Shown: in pieces, positions 36,479-46,588 of the stretch
How the letters are laid out: each line of letters starts with the position of its first letter
How positions within the stretch are numbered: the first letter of the stretch is position 1
Assembly (NCBI RefSeq): GCF_004331685.1
Contig: NZ_SJSM01000006.1
Span: forward strand, 1 to 64,000
DNA from: Pedobacter hiemivivus
Lineage (GTDB): Bacteria; Bacteroidota; Bacteroidia; Sphingobacteriales; Sphingobacteriaceae
Length of the DNA stretch: 64,000 bases
Direction of reading: 5' to 3'
Program-made: the position numbers and the translations under genes
The notes under the pieces: generated by a model
Seen by the model: the letters and a program-made list of their open reading frames with translations, nothing else
The model's database searches: none
What the model was told of the DNA's origin: nothing

Positions 36479-37750
36479 TTATTTATACAACGGAAAACGA
36501 CTTACTAAATTTATCACTTTTTCTTTTACTTGCGCTAAATTACTTTCATCTTCTGCATTTGTCAATACCTGATCAATCAAGTCAACAATTTCTGCCATTT
36601 CGGTTTCTTTAAAACCTCTTGTTGTAATAGCTGCAGTACCAACTCTAATTCCTGAGGTTACAAATGGAGATTTGTCATCAAAAGGAACCATGTTTTTATT
36701 TACTGTGATCTCTGCTTTTTCCAATGCATTTTCAGCAAGCTTACCAGTGATATTTTTATTACGTAAATCGATCAACATTAAATGATTATCTGTACCACCA
36801 GAAATGATACCGTATCCTTTAGCTACAAAAGCTTTGGCCATTGCCTGTGCGTTTGCTTGTACTTGTTTAATGTAAGTTAAATATTCATCACTTAAAGCTT
36901 CGCCAAATGCGATTGCTTTAGCCGCAATAATATGTTCTAACGGACCACCTTGAGTACCTGGGAAAACTGCCATATCTAATACAGATGACATCATTCTGGT
37001 TTCTCCTTTAGGCGTTTTTAATCCGAATGGATTTTCAAAATCTTTACCCATCATGATCATACCACCACGAGGTCCACGTAATGTTTTATGCGTAGTTGTA
37101 GTAACGATATGGCAATGAGGAAGTGGGTTTTGTAATAATCCACGGGCAATTAAGCCTGCTGGATGAGAAATATCGGCCATTACTAATGCACCAATCTTAT
37201 CAGCCACCTTGCGTACAAATGCATAATCCCATTCTCTGGAATAAGCAGAAGCACCAACGATAATTAATTTAGGACGTTCTGCAAGGGCTAGTTCTTCCAG
37301 CTTTGCATAATCGATCCTACCATCTTCTTTTGTCACACCATAAAATAACGGCTGATACAATTTTCCTGAAAAGTTAACCGGAGATCCGTGTGTTAAATGT
37401 CCACCATGTGAAAGATCAAAACCAAGGATTTTATCACCTGGCTTAATCACTGCAAGCATTACTGCAGCATTTGCTTGTGCACCCGAATGCGGTTGTACGT
37501 TTACCCATTCTGCACCAAAAAGTTTTTTAGCACGTTCAATAGCTAAGGTCTCTATAGTGTCAACCACTTGGCATCCACCATAATACCTTTTACCTGGTAG
37601 TCCTTCAGCATATTTATTAGTTAAGCAAGAACCTGCAGCCTCCATCACTTGTTTGCTCACAAAGTTTTCAGACGCGATCAGTTCCAAACCATGTTCCTGA
37701 CGGGCCAATTCTTTGTCAATCAAATCAAAAATTAATGTATCTCTAGTCAT
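36479..37750 (-). CDS. glyA: Serine hydroxymethyltransferase
   Basis: GlyA (423 residues, normal length) interconverts serine and glycine while making 5,10-methylenetetrahydrofolate, the main source of one-carbon units. The pyridoxal-phosphate lysine is K222 in [15 protein letters not shown]. Other conserved stretches include [20 protein letters not shown] and [17 protein letters not shown]. The ATG at 37750 is divergent from dxs with under 100 bases between the starts. Confidence 0.98.
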   Translation of the reverse strand: MTRDTLIFDLIDKELARQEHGLELIASENFVSKQVMEAAGSCLTNKYAEGLPGKRYYGGCQVVDTIETLAIERAKKLFGAEWVNVQPHSGAQANAAVMLAVIKPGDKILGFDLSHGGHLTHGSPVNFSGKLYQPLFYGVTKEDGRIDYAKLEELALAERPKLIIVGASAYSREWDYAFVRKVADKIGALVMADISHPAGLIARGLLQNPLPHCHIVTTTTHKTLRGPRGGMIMMGKDFENPFGLKTPKGETRMMSSVLDMAVFPGTQGGPLEHIIAAKAIAFGEALSDEYLTYIKQVQANAQAMAKAFVAKGYGIISGGTDNHLMLIDLRNKNITGKLAENALEKAEITVNKNMVPFDDKSPFVTSGIRVGTAAITTRGFKETEMAEIVDLIDQVLTNAEDESNLAQVKEKVINLVSRFPLYK

Positions 37751-37843
37751 TTATCAATGTATTTTTTTGTAAAATTAGCGATTTTCCTTCTTAGTTTAAT
37801 AACAAAATACCTTACTTTGTACTTTCTATTCTATAAAGCCTGC

Positions 37844-39772
37844 ATGGAAGACAATAACGGTCCGTTTTTACCCAATATAAATTATCCCGCTGATTTAAAG
37901 CGGTATAAAGAACAAGATTTAGAGCAAATAGCACAGGAACTTCGCCAATATATTATTGATGTAGTGAGTGTAAATGGCGGACATTTTTCATCAAGTCTTG
38001 GTGTGGTAGAATTAACAGTTGCTTTACATTACGTATTAAACACCCCTTATGATAAACTGGTATGGGATGTTGGTCACCAAGCTTATGGTCATAAAATATT
38101 AACCGGAAGGAAATCTGTATTTCATACCAACCGAATCCTTAACGGAATCAGTGGTTTTCCGAAAATCAGTGAAAGTGAATACGATACCTTTGGTGTTGGG
38201 CACTCTTCTACCTCTATTTCTGCAGCACTAGGTATGGCTGTTGCTTCGCACTACAAAGGCGAAACTGACCGTCAACATGTAGCCGTAATTGGCGATGGTG
38301 CAATGACCGCAGGTCTTGCCTTCGAAGGATTAAATCATGCGGGTATTGAAAACTCTAACCTACTGGTAATTTTGAACGACAATTGTATGTCGATCGACCA
38401 GAATGTTGGCGCTTTAAAAGAATATTTAACGAGCATTACGACTTCGAAATCCTACAACCGCTTTAGGGATGATATTTCGCAAGTATTAATTAAACTTTCT
38501 GAGCTTGGGCCAAATGCGCACAAGTTTGTAAAGAAAATGGAAAAAAGCATTAAAGGCACTTTACTCAAACAAAGTAATTTCTTTGAGGCACTAAACTTCA
38601 GGTATTTTGGTCCGGTTGACGGCCATGATGTACAACGTTTAGCGCAAGTGATCAGGGATTTAAAAGATATTCCTGGCCCTAAGCTTTTACATATTGTGAC
38701 TTTAAAAGGCAAGGGCTTCGCTTTAGCCGAGAAAGACCAAACCAAATGGCACGCGCCAGGTTTGTTCGATAAAATCACTGGTGAAATCAAGAAATCAGTA
38801 TCTGATAAACCACAACCTCCAAAATATCAGGATGTTTTTGGACATACCCTGGTAGAACTTGCTGAGGCGAATAAAAGGATTGTGGGTATTACGCCTGCTA
38901 TGCCTTCAGGTTCATCGATGAACATTATGATGAAAGCGATGCCAAACCGTGCATTTGATGTGGGGATTGCAGAACAGCATGCAGTAACCTTCTCTGCAGG
39001 TTTAGCTACACAAGGCCTTGTTCCATTTTGTAATATATACTCCAGCTTTATGCAAAGGGCTTACGATCAAGTAATTCATGACGTAGCCATTCAGAACCTC
39101 AATGTGGTATTTTGTCTAGACCGTGCCGGTGTTGCCGGATCTGACGGAGCTACACACCACGGGGCTTATGATCTTGCTTATATGCGTTGCATCCCAAACA
39201 TGACTATTGCAGCTCCAATGAATGAAGAAGAGCTACGCAACCTTATGTATACTGGTCAGCTAGAAAATGCAGGCCCTTTCTCTATCCGTTACCCAAGAGG
39301 AAATGGTGTTATGCCTGATTGGAAACGTCCATTTAAAGCAATTGAGGTAGGCAAAGGCAGGAAGATCTGTGATGGTGAAGATGTAGCCATATTAACAATT
39401 GGCCATGTTGGCAATTTTGCTGTTGAAGCCTGTAAGGAACTAAACAGTGAAGGCATACACCCTGCGCATTATGATATGCGCTTTGTAAAACCTCTAGACG
39501 AAGCCATACTCCATGATGTGTTTAAACGCTATAAACATGTAGTAACGGTTGAAGATGGTTGCTTACAAGGCGGCATGGGTAGTGCTATACTGGAATTTAT
39601 GGCTGATCACAAATACAATAGCCAGGTAATTAGATTGGGCATCCCTGATGAGTTTATAGAACATGGCGAGCAGCCTGAACTATGGGCACTTTGTGGCTAT
39701 GACACCAATGCGATCATTACAACCGTAAAGAAAATTGCAGTAGGCAGAACCACCGCCACCATAGCGTCTTAA
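37844..39772 (+). CDS. dxs: 1-deoxy-D-xylulose-5-phosphate synthase
   Basis: Dxs (642 residues from ATG 37844) condenses pyruvate and glyceraldehyde 3-phosphate, the first step of the MEP isoprenoid pathway, and also feeds thiamine and pyridoxal synthesis. It has [17 protein letters not shown], the thiamine-diphosphate motif G150-D-G152 ([18 protein letters not shown]), and the catalytic glutamate E377 in [15 protein letters not shown]. The frame is open upstream to 37757, but those 29 residues are hydrophobic and not part of the family, so the ATG giving [10 protein letters not shown] was chosen. TTACTTTG at 37812-37819 is a seven-of-eight -7 match 24 bases upstream. Confidence 0.96.
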   Translation: MEDNNGPFLPNINYPADLKRYKEQDLEQIAQELRQYIIDVVSVNGGHFSSSLGVVELTVALHYVLNTPYDKLVWDVGHQAYGHKILTGRKSVFHTNRILNGISGFPKISESEYDTFGVGHSSTSISAALGMAVASHYKGETDRQHVAVIGDGAMTAGLAFEGLNHAGIENSNLLVILNDNCMSIDQNVGALKEYLTSITTSKSYNRFRDDISQVLIKLSELGPNAHKFVKKMEKSIKGTLLKQSNFFEALNFRYFGPVDGHDVQRLAQVIRDLKDIPGPKLLHIVTLKGKGFALAEKDQTKWHAPGLFDKITGEIKKSVSDKPQPPKYQDVFGHTLVELAEANKRIVGITPAMPSGSSMNIMMKAMPNRAFDVGIAEQHAVTFSAGLATQGLVPFCNIYSSFMQRAYDQVIHDVAIQNLNVVFCLDRAGVAGSDGATHHGAYDLAYMRCIPNMTIAAPMNEEELRNLMYTGQLENAGPFSIRYPRGNGVMPDWKRPFKAIEVGKGRKICDGEDVAILTIGHVGNFAVEACKELNSEGIHPAHYDMRFVKPLDEAILHDVFKRYKHVVTVEDGCLQGGMGSAILEFMADHKYNSQVIRLGIPDEFIEHGEQPELWALCGYDTNAIITTVKKIAVGRTTATIAS

Positions 39773-39836
39773 CTCCAAAAATTCATTCTTCAGCAAATCA
39801 ATGTGTTAGAAAATGAATGTTATTACATGACATTCC

Positions 39837-39870
39837 TTTGACATTATTAATTCTATTAAGGCTATTTTTG
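39837..39870 (+). promoter_or_regulatory. Near-ideal promoter for the outer-membrane protein gene
   Basis: TTTG (39837-39840), a 22-base spacer, then TATTTTTG (39863-39870), an exact match to TAnnTTTG. The start site would be near 39876, giving an AT-rich leader of about 40 bases before the ATG at 39918. This is the best complete promoter in the window and agrees with the restricted codon use of the gene it precedes. Confidence 0.8.
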
Positions 39871-39917
39871 CAGCCTTAAATATTAGAATTTACAATTATT
39901 TAACAATTAACACATTT

Positions 39918-40628
39918 ATGAAAAAATTATTACTTTCGTTTGGTGTTGCTATTTTAGGTTTAGCAGCTCAAGCACAAGACTTTAAACCAGCTAAAGGTGA
40001 TGTAACTACTGAATTTGGTTTAACAGGTGGTATCAACAATACTAACTTCAATTTAAACAATGGCGCTGGTTTATTGCGTTTCCGTTACTTCCAAAAAGCT
40101 GATTTAGCTTTCCGTTTAGGTTTTAACGTTGAAAGCACTAGCGATACTAAGAATGCTTATGGTATTGTAGGTTCTCCAAACGAAGGTAAAGATGGATCTT
40201 CTACTAACAGAGGCACTAACTTTTTAATTAACTTAGGCGTTGAGAAACACTTTACTGGTACTGACCGTTTGTCTCCATATGTAGGTGCTGACATTCTTTT
40301 CGGAACAGGATCTCAAAAGAATACTTACGACAACACAGCAGGTTATGGTTCATCAGTTTACGTTGATAACCAAAGCGGAGAAACTAAAGGTCCAGGTTAC
40401 ACTTCTTTCGGTTTACGTGGTGTAATTGGTGCTGATTACTATATCGCTAAACGTTTATTCTTAGGTGTTGAAGCAGGTTTAGGTTTTGATTATGCTACTG
40501 CTGGAAAAAGAACTGAAACTACTACAGTTGCAGGAACAACAACTACAGTTAAATCTAAATCAACTGGAAACGGTTTTGATTTAGAGGCAAATGTAATCAC
40601 TGGTGTTCGTATTGGTTTTGCATTCTAA
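39918..40628 (+). CDS. Outer-membrane beta-barrel protein, probably abundant
   Basis: The 236-residue protein has a signal peptide (MKKLLLSFGVAILGLAAQA, cleavage near residue 19) and alternating amphipathic strands that end in GVRIGFAF, the C-terminal aromatic signature of outer-membrane barrels. It resembles the OprF/OmpW-like PF13505 class (porin family, about 8 strands), but no specific ligand can be named. Codon use is strongly biased (GGT, GCT, TTA, ACT), which with the near-perfect promoter and strong terminator suggests high expression. Confidence 0.85.
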   Translation: MKKLLLSFGVAILGLAAQAQDFKPAKGDVTTEFGLTGGINNTNFNLNNGAGLLRFRYFQKADLAFRLGFNVESTSDTKNAYGIVGSPNEGKDGSSTNRGTNFLINLGVEKHFTGTDRLSPYVGADILFGTGSQKNTYDNTAGYGSSVYVDNQSGETKGPGYTSFGLRGVIGADYYIAKRLFLGVEAGLGFDYATAGKRTETTTVAGTTTTVKSKSTGNGFDLEANVITGVRIGFAF

Positions 40629-40658
40629 ATAAAACACTGATTTAATCAGTTATTATAT

Positions 40659-40694
40659 AAAAAAAGCTGAGCAGATATCTGCTCAGCTTTTTTT
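40659..40694. terminator. Bidirectional terminator, perfect palindrome
   Basis: Seven A, then GCTGAGCAGAT, its exact reverse complement, then seven T: a perfect 36-base inverted repeat with no spacer. It lies 31 bases after the outer-membrane protein stop and 6 bases from the stop of the convergent rhamnose regulator, so it serves both. Confidence 0.9.
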
Positions 40695-40699
40695 ATGCG

Positions 40700-41731
40700 C
40701 TACAACGAAGCCCGCAGCGTTAGATGGAATGGAACTTCCAGATGCTCCTTAGAGTTATCGAGAATAAGCTTAGCCGTCATCTCTCCCATTTGCCTGAAAT
40801 CTGTAGAGATCGTTGTTATTCCGTTTAAAATGATCTTCTTTAGCGGCGTTTCATTGTAAGAGATCACCCCTACATCTTTACCTAACTTCAATTTCATATT
40901 GATGAGCCTCTCGATCAAGATCACCAGATCATCTTCCATCAAATTAATATACACCTCTCCTTCTGCAATCTCTTCTGTAAGGATTTGATTGACCACCTTT
41001 GGCGTAAAGGCATATTGCTGACAAAAGCGATAAAATCCTTTCAAAATTTCGACAGGATAATAGCTTCGTTTAGGCATAATAATCTTAATGGTATGATATT
41101 TCCCTAAATGTTCTCTTGCTTGATCCAGCGCATTATAAATGTCATCCTCAAAGTTTTCATAGACCGCAGCATATTCGCCACTTACCCCCGGAACCAGTTT
41201 ATCCAAGATCACCAGTTTTTCCTTAGGGATCAGGTTAATCACCTCATGCACGTGGTCGTGTCCCTCCATAAAATGAGGAATGATCACATAATGCGAGTAA
41301 TCTTCCTTTTTATTGGAAAGCAGCTTTTTAAAGAGGTTAAAATCGTTGTTATAGATGTAAAAATCTACCGCTACATGATCCCCCAAAGCCTTAATAAAGG
41401 CATCGTAAATGATCTTTTTATGGGAGCTGAGTTTGTTGAAAAGCAGAAATATTTTAAGTGTCCTTCTAAAATCAGTACTGATGATGTAGTAGCCTTTGCC
41501 CGGGACAGAGCCTACTACACCAATCTTTTTAAGGTATTTATATCCTTTTTCTGCTGTATCTCTGGAAATTTCCAGCTCGTAACTCAATTCGTTGATGGAA
41601 GGCAGCAGGTAATCCTTCTGAATCGTGCCGGATTCTATCGCACTAAGAATAGAGTTAGTTAGCTGTAAGTACTTTGGCGTTGAAGAATATTCATCAACAT
41701 GGATATAGTCAGAAAATTTCACCGGCTTCAT
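40700..41731 (-). CDS. GntR-type regulator with sugar-binding-like domain, probable rhamnose regulator
   Basis: The 343-residue protein has an N-terminal GntR winged helix (about 8-78; LPSINELSYELEISRDTAEK and GSVPGKGYYI). A C-terminal domain follows (about 85-340) with the fold pattern of periplasmic-binding/LacI effector domains (KIIMPKRSYYPVEILKGF, DVGVISYNETPLKKII, STDFRQMGEMTAKLIL). It is the last gene of the rhamnose operon, 20 bases after the kinase gene. It probably senses a rhamnose-pathway sugar and acts at the repeat near 47722-47739. Ligand and activator or repressor role are inferred from context. Confidence 0.82.
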   Translation of the reverse strand: MKPVKFSDYIHVDEYSSTPKYLQLTNSILSAIESGTIQKDYLLPSINELSYELEISRDTAEKGYKYLKKIGVVGSVPGKGYYIISTDFRRTLKIFLLFNKLSSHKKIIYDAFIKALGDHVAVDFYIYNNDFNLFKKLLSNKKEDYSHYVIIPHFMEGHDHVHEVINLIPKEKLVILDKLVPGVSGEYAAVYENFEDDIYNALDQAREHLGKYHTIKIIMPKRSYYPVEILKGFYRFCQQYAFTPKVVNQILTEEIAEGEVYINLMEDDLVILIERLINMKLKLGKDVGVISYNETPLKKIILNGITTISTDFRQMGEMTAKLILDNSKEHLEVPFHLTLRASL

Positions 41732-41750
41732 CAGGTTAAGATAGGACTAT

Positions 41751-43154
41751 TTAATGCAAAACAGTTCCTCCGGCATAATATTTTAATTCAATGATATCAT
41801 TTGGTAAAGGTTTTGTGTTCCATGATTTATGGATGGCGAGGGCTGCTCCAACAGCAGTTGCTTGCGCCATATAGGCTGCAAACACTTCCAATTCTGGAAA
41901 GGCAGCAGCCAATAAATTCATAAATATGGAATTCTTACTAAACCCGCCATCTACAAATATGCGTTTTACAGTTGTTCCCTGTAAAACTCTATTAGTAGAG
42001 ATGTATTGTTGATTCACCAAATCAAGAATCAACTGATGATAAGCCATCACATCTGTCGGGTAATCATCAAGATGGCGACTACCAAATGGAGATTCTTTAA
42101 GGCCTGTAATCGTATGCGCTTCAAGATCGACTACTTTATCCATTCGTTGTAATTCCTCTATAATTTTAGCATCAAAAGGAACGGAGCGATAAGCAATCAC
42201 ATCTGTATTGTAATGGGCTGCAATACGCTTTACTTGTTGCTCATGCTCATACCCAGCAAAAAGACGCGAAGCTTTTACCGGCTTTCCTTCATACTGTAAA
42301 TAACACAGGCAATCATTTTCCAATTCTTCCGTAGTAAGCGGTGTTGAATTGAAAGGATTTAAACTGATGCACCAGGTGCCGGTAGACAACAAGATAAAGG
42401 GTTCATGGAAATTAACCAAATAAGGCACCAATGCTGCTGAGCTATCATGAAAGCCAGGACCAACAGCATAGTTATTTCCGGGAAAAGCCGCTGGAAGCAC
42501 ACTATCCGAAGGAACGATAGGCGCTAACTTATCGCTCAAGCCTTCTTTCCCTACCCATTCATGGTAATCGTTTTTAGTAAAATCCCACAAATTAGTGTGA
42601 CAGCCAATACTGGTAATGTCAGAGTACGCTTCACCAGAAATCAGGTAACTTAAATATTGTGGCAGGTGAAGTGCATATTTAATCTGCGCAAACAGCTCAG
42701 GCTTTTCATACTTGATGCGGTAAAGTTGCATCCCCGAATTTAGGCTCCCTAAAACCGGAGATGCAGTAAGGTTTGAAAACACTTCTTCGCCCCCATAAGT
42801 ATTGTAAAACTGATTTTTTAAAGCTTCAGGGTATTCCTTAAGATAATTATATAACGGGGCCAATGGATTTCCATGCTCATCAATATATACAAAGCTTGCT
42901 CCATAAGTCGCAAAGTTGATTGATTTGATCTCAAAAGCAGGGTTTTTAAATACCTCCCTTAGCGAATCAAAAATCGACAACCTTAAGCTTTCCAGATTTT
43001 CGCAAGGATCACCATCCTCATCTACAGTCTCCAGAAACCTGGCCGATCTTTCGAAAACAATTTTATACTGTTCATCAAAAAGGAACAACTTTTTATTTGT
43101 CTTACCTACATCAAACACAGCTATTACAGGAGTGGCCTTCATCTTTAATCCCAT
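41751..43154 (-). CDS. rhaB: FGGY-family sugar kinase, probable rhamnulokinase
   Basis: The 467-residue protein is an FGGY kinase: an N-terminal ATPase phosphate-1-type motif (VIAVFDVGKTNKKLFLFD), a middle GPGFHDSSAALVPY with the catalytic-type aspartate, LLSTGTWCISLNPF, and RIFVDGGFSKNSIFM as the adenosine motif. In the rhamnose operon it should phosphorylate L-rhamnulose at C1. Fuculokinase is the main alternative on sequence alone. ATG 43154 lies 3 bases after the isomerase stop; an ATG four codons further in (43142) is also possible. Confidence 0.87.
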   Translation of the reverse strand: MGLKMKATPVIAVFDVGKTNKKLFLFDEQYKIVFERSARFLETVDEDGDPCENLESLRLSIFDSLREVFKNPAFEIKSINFATYGASFVYIDEHGNPLAPLYNYLKEYPEALKNQFYNTYGGEEVFSNLTASPVLGSLNSGMQLYRIKYEKPELFAQIKYALHLPQYLSYLISGEAYSDITSIGCHTNLWDFTKNDYHEWVGKEGLSDKLAPIVPSDSVLPAAFPGNNYAVGPGFHDSSAALVPYLVNFHEPFILLSTGTWCISLNPFNSTPLTTEELENDCLCYLQYEGKPVKASRLFAGYEHEQQVKRIAAHYNTDVIAYRSVPFDAKIIEELQRMDKVVDLEAHTITGLKESPFGSRHLDDYPTDVMAYHQLILDLVNQQYISTNRVLQGTTVKRIFVDGGFSKNSIFMNLLAAAFPELEVFAAYMAQATAVGAALAIHKSWNTKPLPNDIIELKYYAGGTVLH

Positions 43155-43157
43155 TAA

Positions 43158-44432
43158 TTATAATCCAGTTGCTACAGTTTTTAAACCACGGCTTTTAATC
43201 AATTCTTGTCTAACATTACTCGCTCTAAACAACTCCAGTGGAGCCAAAGCTGCACCAGCACGTAAACGAGCTTCGGCTACTAGTGGACGTAAATCTGTAC
43301 GGAATGCCTGTTGTAAGATTTCCTGCGCGCGAGCTACATCATTTTCATCTTGTGCTTTTTGTAAAGCCACACGGTCTACAGATAAAGCCTGTGCATAGGC
43401 TAACATAATTGCTTCTACCGATTGCAAAAGATCTTCAAGAGGATCTTTAACATTATGTGAGGCATCAATCATCCAAGCCAAATCTTCTCTGTGGTTCATT
43501 CCACGTGCATCCATTCCTTCAACCAATTCATTAAAGATCAGGAACAACTGGTAAGGCTTCATACTGCCCGCAGTTAAATCGTCATCTCCGTATTTTGAAT
43601 CATTAAAGTGGAAGCCGCCCAGCTTTCCTTCCATCAACAATAAAGAGACGATTTGCTCGATATTTGCATTTGGCAGGTGATGACCAAGATCAACCAGCGT
43701 AAAGGCTTTAGGACCTAGTTTATTTGCGTACAATAAAGACTGACCCCAATCTCCTACTGTTGTAGAATAGAAGTTTGGCTCGAAAGCTTTGTATTCTACA
43801 AATACTTTCCAATCAGCTGGCAAAGCAGCATATATTTCTTGCAAGCTTTCTAGTGTATTTTGGAAAGCTTTTCTAAAGTTCAATTGTCCGGGGAAGCATG
43901 ATCCATCCGCCAACCAAACGGTAAGCGCTTTAGAACCCAACTCTACACCCTGACGGATCACCTCAATATTGTGCTCAATTGCTTGTTTCCTTACCGCTTT
44001 ATCTACATGCTGCAAAGATCCGAACTTATAGCTGTGGGCCGAACCTGCCTGATCCTGAAAAGTATTGGAGTTCATGGCGTCAAATACTAAACCATGCTGT
44101 GCAACCAATGCTTTTATAGCAGGTACATTTTCAGCAGTATCCCATGGAATATGAAGCGAGATTGCGCCACTTGCTGCATTTAACTTATGCAATAAGCCGA
44201 TATCTTCAATCTTTTCTTCGATGTTACGAGGTTCTCCTCCTGAAGAAAAACGTCCGAAACGTGTTCCACCTGTACCTAAAGCCCAGCTTGGAATACCAAT
44301 TTGGAAATCAATCAGCTTTTGTACGATACCTTCTGCGTTTGCAACTTCATCTTTAATAAAAGCTAGCTTCCGCTGATGCTTAGGCAAAAGCTCGCTGTTA
44401 TGTGATTCTATTTGATAATTTTCTAAGTTCAT
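43158..44432 (-). CDS. rhaI: L-rhamnose isomerase (RhaI type)
   Basis: The 424-residue protein is a TIM-barrel sugar isomerase of the rhizobial/Pseudomonas RhaI kind, not the E. coli RhaA kind. It shows FQIGIPSWALGTGGTRFGRF at the start, WLADGSCFPGQ, VEYKAFEPNFYSTTVGDWG, LVDLGHHLPNANIEQIV and GGFHFNDSKYGDDDL, which carry the metal-binding Glu, Asp and His residues. It converts L-rhamnose to L-rhamnulose using divalent metal. It lies 11 bases after the aldolase-dehydrogenase gene. Confidence 0.93.
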   Translation of the reverse strand: MNLENYQIESHNSELLPKHQRKLAFIKDEVANAEGIVQKLIDFQIGIPSWALGTGGTRFGRFSSGGEPRNIEEKIEDIGLLHKLNAASGAISLHIPWDTAENVPAIKALVAQHGLVFDAMNSNTFQDQAGSAHSYKFGSLQHVDKAVRKQAIEHNIEVIRQGVELGSKALTVWLADGSCFPGQLNFRKAFQNTLESLQEIYAALPADWKVFVEYKAFEPNFYSTTVGDWGQSLLYANKLGPKAFTLVDLGHHLPNANIEQIVSLLLMEGKLGGFHFNDSKYGDDDLTAGSMKPYQLFLIFNELVEGMDARGMNHREDLAWMIDASHNVKDPLEDLLQSVEAIMLAYAQALSVDRVALQKAQDENDVARAQEILQQAFRTDLRPLVAEARLRAGAALAPLELFRASNVRQELIKSRGLKTVATGL

Positions 44433-44443
44433 AGTTCAAGGTT

Positions 44444-46564
44444 TTAACGGACAAAGGCATTTGCTACACCACCATCCACATTTAGTACATTTCCAGTTGA
44501 TTTGTTCAATAGCCCGCCCACAAATGCAAAACAAGCATTAGCAATATCATCCGGTAAAATTATTTCATTTAGCAAGGTACGTTTTGCATAATAAGCAGGC
44601 AACTCCGCCACGGTAATTCCGTAGGCTTTTGCACGACCCTCTGCCCATCCACCAGCCCAGATATTACTATCACTGATCACTGCATCCGGGTTTACTACAT
44701 TCACACGAATACCATCAGCACCCAGTTCCGCAGCATTTAATCTGCTCAAATGTAACTGAGCCGCTTTAGCACTACCATAACCTGCATTATTTGGTCCGCT
44801 AACCAATGCATTTTTGCTCACAATATTCAGGATATCACCCCCAATTTCTTGTTTCTGCATCACCGCTGCTGCAGCCTGAGTCACAAAAAACTGCCCTTTC
44901 ACCAATACGTCATACAACAGATCCCAATCCTTTTCAGTATGATCAGCTATTGTTTTTGAAATAGAAAGACCTGCATTGTTGATCACGATATCCACACCAC
45001 CAAAAGCGAGTGCCGCAATATCAAAAGCGCTTGCGATGTCTTCAGCACTGGTTACGTTCAATACCGCAGTAGCATAGCTGTCCTTACCAAATTTACCTTC
45101 AAACTCATCAGCAGCACTTTGCAAACGCTCTGCATTCATATCATTTAGCACCACTACCGCTCCTTCTTCCACAAACTTACGAGCAATAGCCTTTCCAATA
45201 CCACCTGCACTACCAGTAATCAGGGCAATTTTTCCTGAAAGCGGCTTAGCTTTAGGCATTCTTTGCAGTTTTGCTTCTTCCAACAACCAGTATTCAATGT
45301 TAAACGCTTCCTGTCTCGGTAAAGAAGTGTATTCAGAAATGGCTTCTGCGCCTTTCATAACATTAATGGCATTGGTATAAAACTCTGCGGCTACCCTTGC
45401 TGTTTGTTTGTCTTTTGAAAAAGAGAACATTCCGATACCAGGATAAAGGATAATTACCGGATTGGCATCACGTATTGCGGGGCTATTGCTGTGTTTGCAT
45501 GAATTATAGTATTCAGCATACATCTTTCTGTAAGCTTCAAATTCCGGCGCTAATCTTTCTTTTAATGCTTTAACATCACTAAGATCTTCATTAGGCTCCA
45601 ATTTCAGTACCAGTGGACTAATTTTGGTGCGTAAAAAGTGATCGGGACAACTGGTTCCCAATGGGGCTAGACGATCCAGATCATTCGAGTTGATAAACTC
45701 TAATACCCTTGCATCATCCGTAAAATGACCCACCATATGTTTTTCGATCGAGCAGAAACCTCTCAATATAGGAGCAATAGTTGCCGCCTGTTTTGTACGT
45801 TGTTCTTTTTCGGCACTTTCTATTTGCTGTCCGCCAAATACCGGACCTTTTTTACCATAATTCTCTTCCAGGTATTCTGCACATCTTTCAATCACCTCGA
45901 GCGTGTTCATATAGCTTTCATAAGCTGTATCACCCCAGGTAAACAATCCGTGCGAACCTAACATAATCCCTCTGATTCCAGGATTTTCATCCAGGCATTT
46001 GCGCAACATCAGTCCCAGTTCAAAGCCTGGTTTCTGCCATGGCACCCAGCCAATCGTTCCGTTAAATAATTCTTTGGTGATGCGTTCTCCATCTTTAGCA
46101 GCCGCAATCGCAATTGCCGCATCTGGATGCAAGTGATCGATATGCGCAAATGGCAAGAAACCATGTAAAGGCGTATCAATAGATGGCGCTTTAGATTTCA
46201 GATCATAAATGCAATGGTTAAAAAGCTCAACCATTTCATCTTCGTGTGCCAATCCCCTGTAAACATTTTTAAGGTCACGCAGGCGATCTACATACAAAGC
46301 TGCAAGGCCACTACTTTTTAAAGTACCCAAATCTCCTCCAGATCCTTTCACCCACATCACCTCGGCTTCCTTTCCGGTTAATGGATCTTTAGCGATGGCC
46401 TTACATGAGGTATTTCCACCTCCATAATTGGTTAAGCGCAAATCTGCACCTAATAAATTTGAACGGTAGATCAACAGTGCAACTTCATCCCCGGCCATTT
46501 CAGCAGCCTTTGCATCATCCCACAAATAGCTTACATGTTTAAAATCGGTAGTTCGAGTACTCAT
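44444..46564 (-). CDS. rhaD: Bifunctional rhamnulose-1-phosphate aldolase/short-chain dehydrogenase
   Basis: The 706-residue protein joins a class-II aldolase/adducin domain (about 15-420; AHIDHLHPDAAIA and GSHGLFTWGDTAYESY with metal-site histidines) to a short-chain dehydrogenase (about 440-706). The latter has the cofactor loop T450-G-S-A-G-G-I-G457 and the active-site pair Y596-x3-K600. The aldolase should split rhamnulose 1-phosphate into dihydroxyacetone phosphate and L-lactaldehyde; the dehydrogenase is placed to oxidise or reduce lactaldehyde. Such fusions are known in rhizobia, Bacillus and Bacteroidota. Confidence 0.94.
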   Translation of the reverse strand: MSTRTTDFKHVSYLWDDAKAAEMAGDEVALLIYRSNLLGADLRLTNYGGGNTSCKAIAKDPLTGKEAEVMWVKGSGGDLGTLKSSGLAALYVDRLRDLKNVYRGLAHEDEMVELFNHCIYDLKSKAPSIDTPLHGFLPFAHIDHLHPDAAIAIAAAKDGERITKELFNGTIGWVPWQKPGFELGLMLRKCLDENPGIRGIMLGSHGLFTWGDTAYESYMNTLEVIERCAEYLEENYGKKGPVFGGQQIESAEKEQRTKQAATIAPILRGFCSIEKHMVGHFTDDARVLEFINSNDLDRLAPLGTSCPDHFLRTKISPLVLKLEPNEDLSDVKALKERLAPEFEAYRKMYAEYYNSCKHSNSPAIRDANPVIILYPGIGMFSFSKDKQTARVAAEFYTNAINVMKGAEAISEYTSLPRQEAFNIEYWLLEEAKLQRMPKAKPLSGKIALITGSAGGIGKAIARKFVEEGAVVVLNDMNAERLQSAADEFEGKFGKDSYATAVLNVTSAEDIASAFDIAALAFGGVDIVINNAGLSISKTIADHTEKDWDLLYDVLVKGQFFVTQAAAAVMQKQEIGGDILNIVSKNALVSGPNNAGYGSAKAAQLHLSRLNAAELGADGIRVNVVNPDAVISDSNIWAGGWAEGRAKAYGITVAELPAYYAKRTLLNEIILPDDIANACFAFVGGLLNKSTGNVLNVDGGVANAFVR

Positions 46565-46588
46565 AAAAATATTTAAATTAATTGTTTT

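Noticed and set aside
37757-37843. An in-frame N-terminal extension of Dxs starting at ATG 37757
   Set aside because: The extra 29 residues are hydrophobic, unlike the family, and the run overlaps the expected promoter interval shared with glyA. The ATG at 37844 restores a normal N-terminus.
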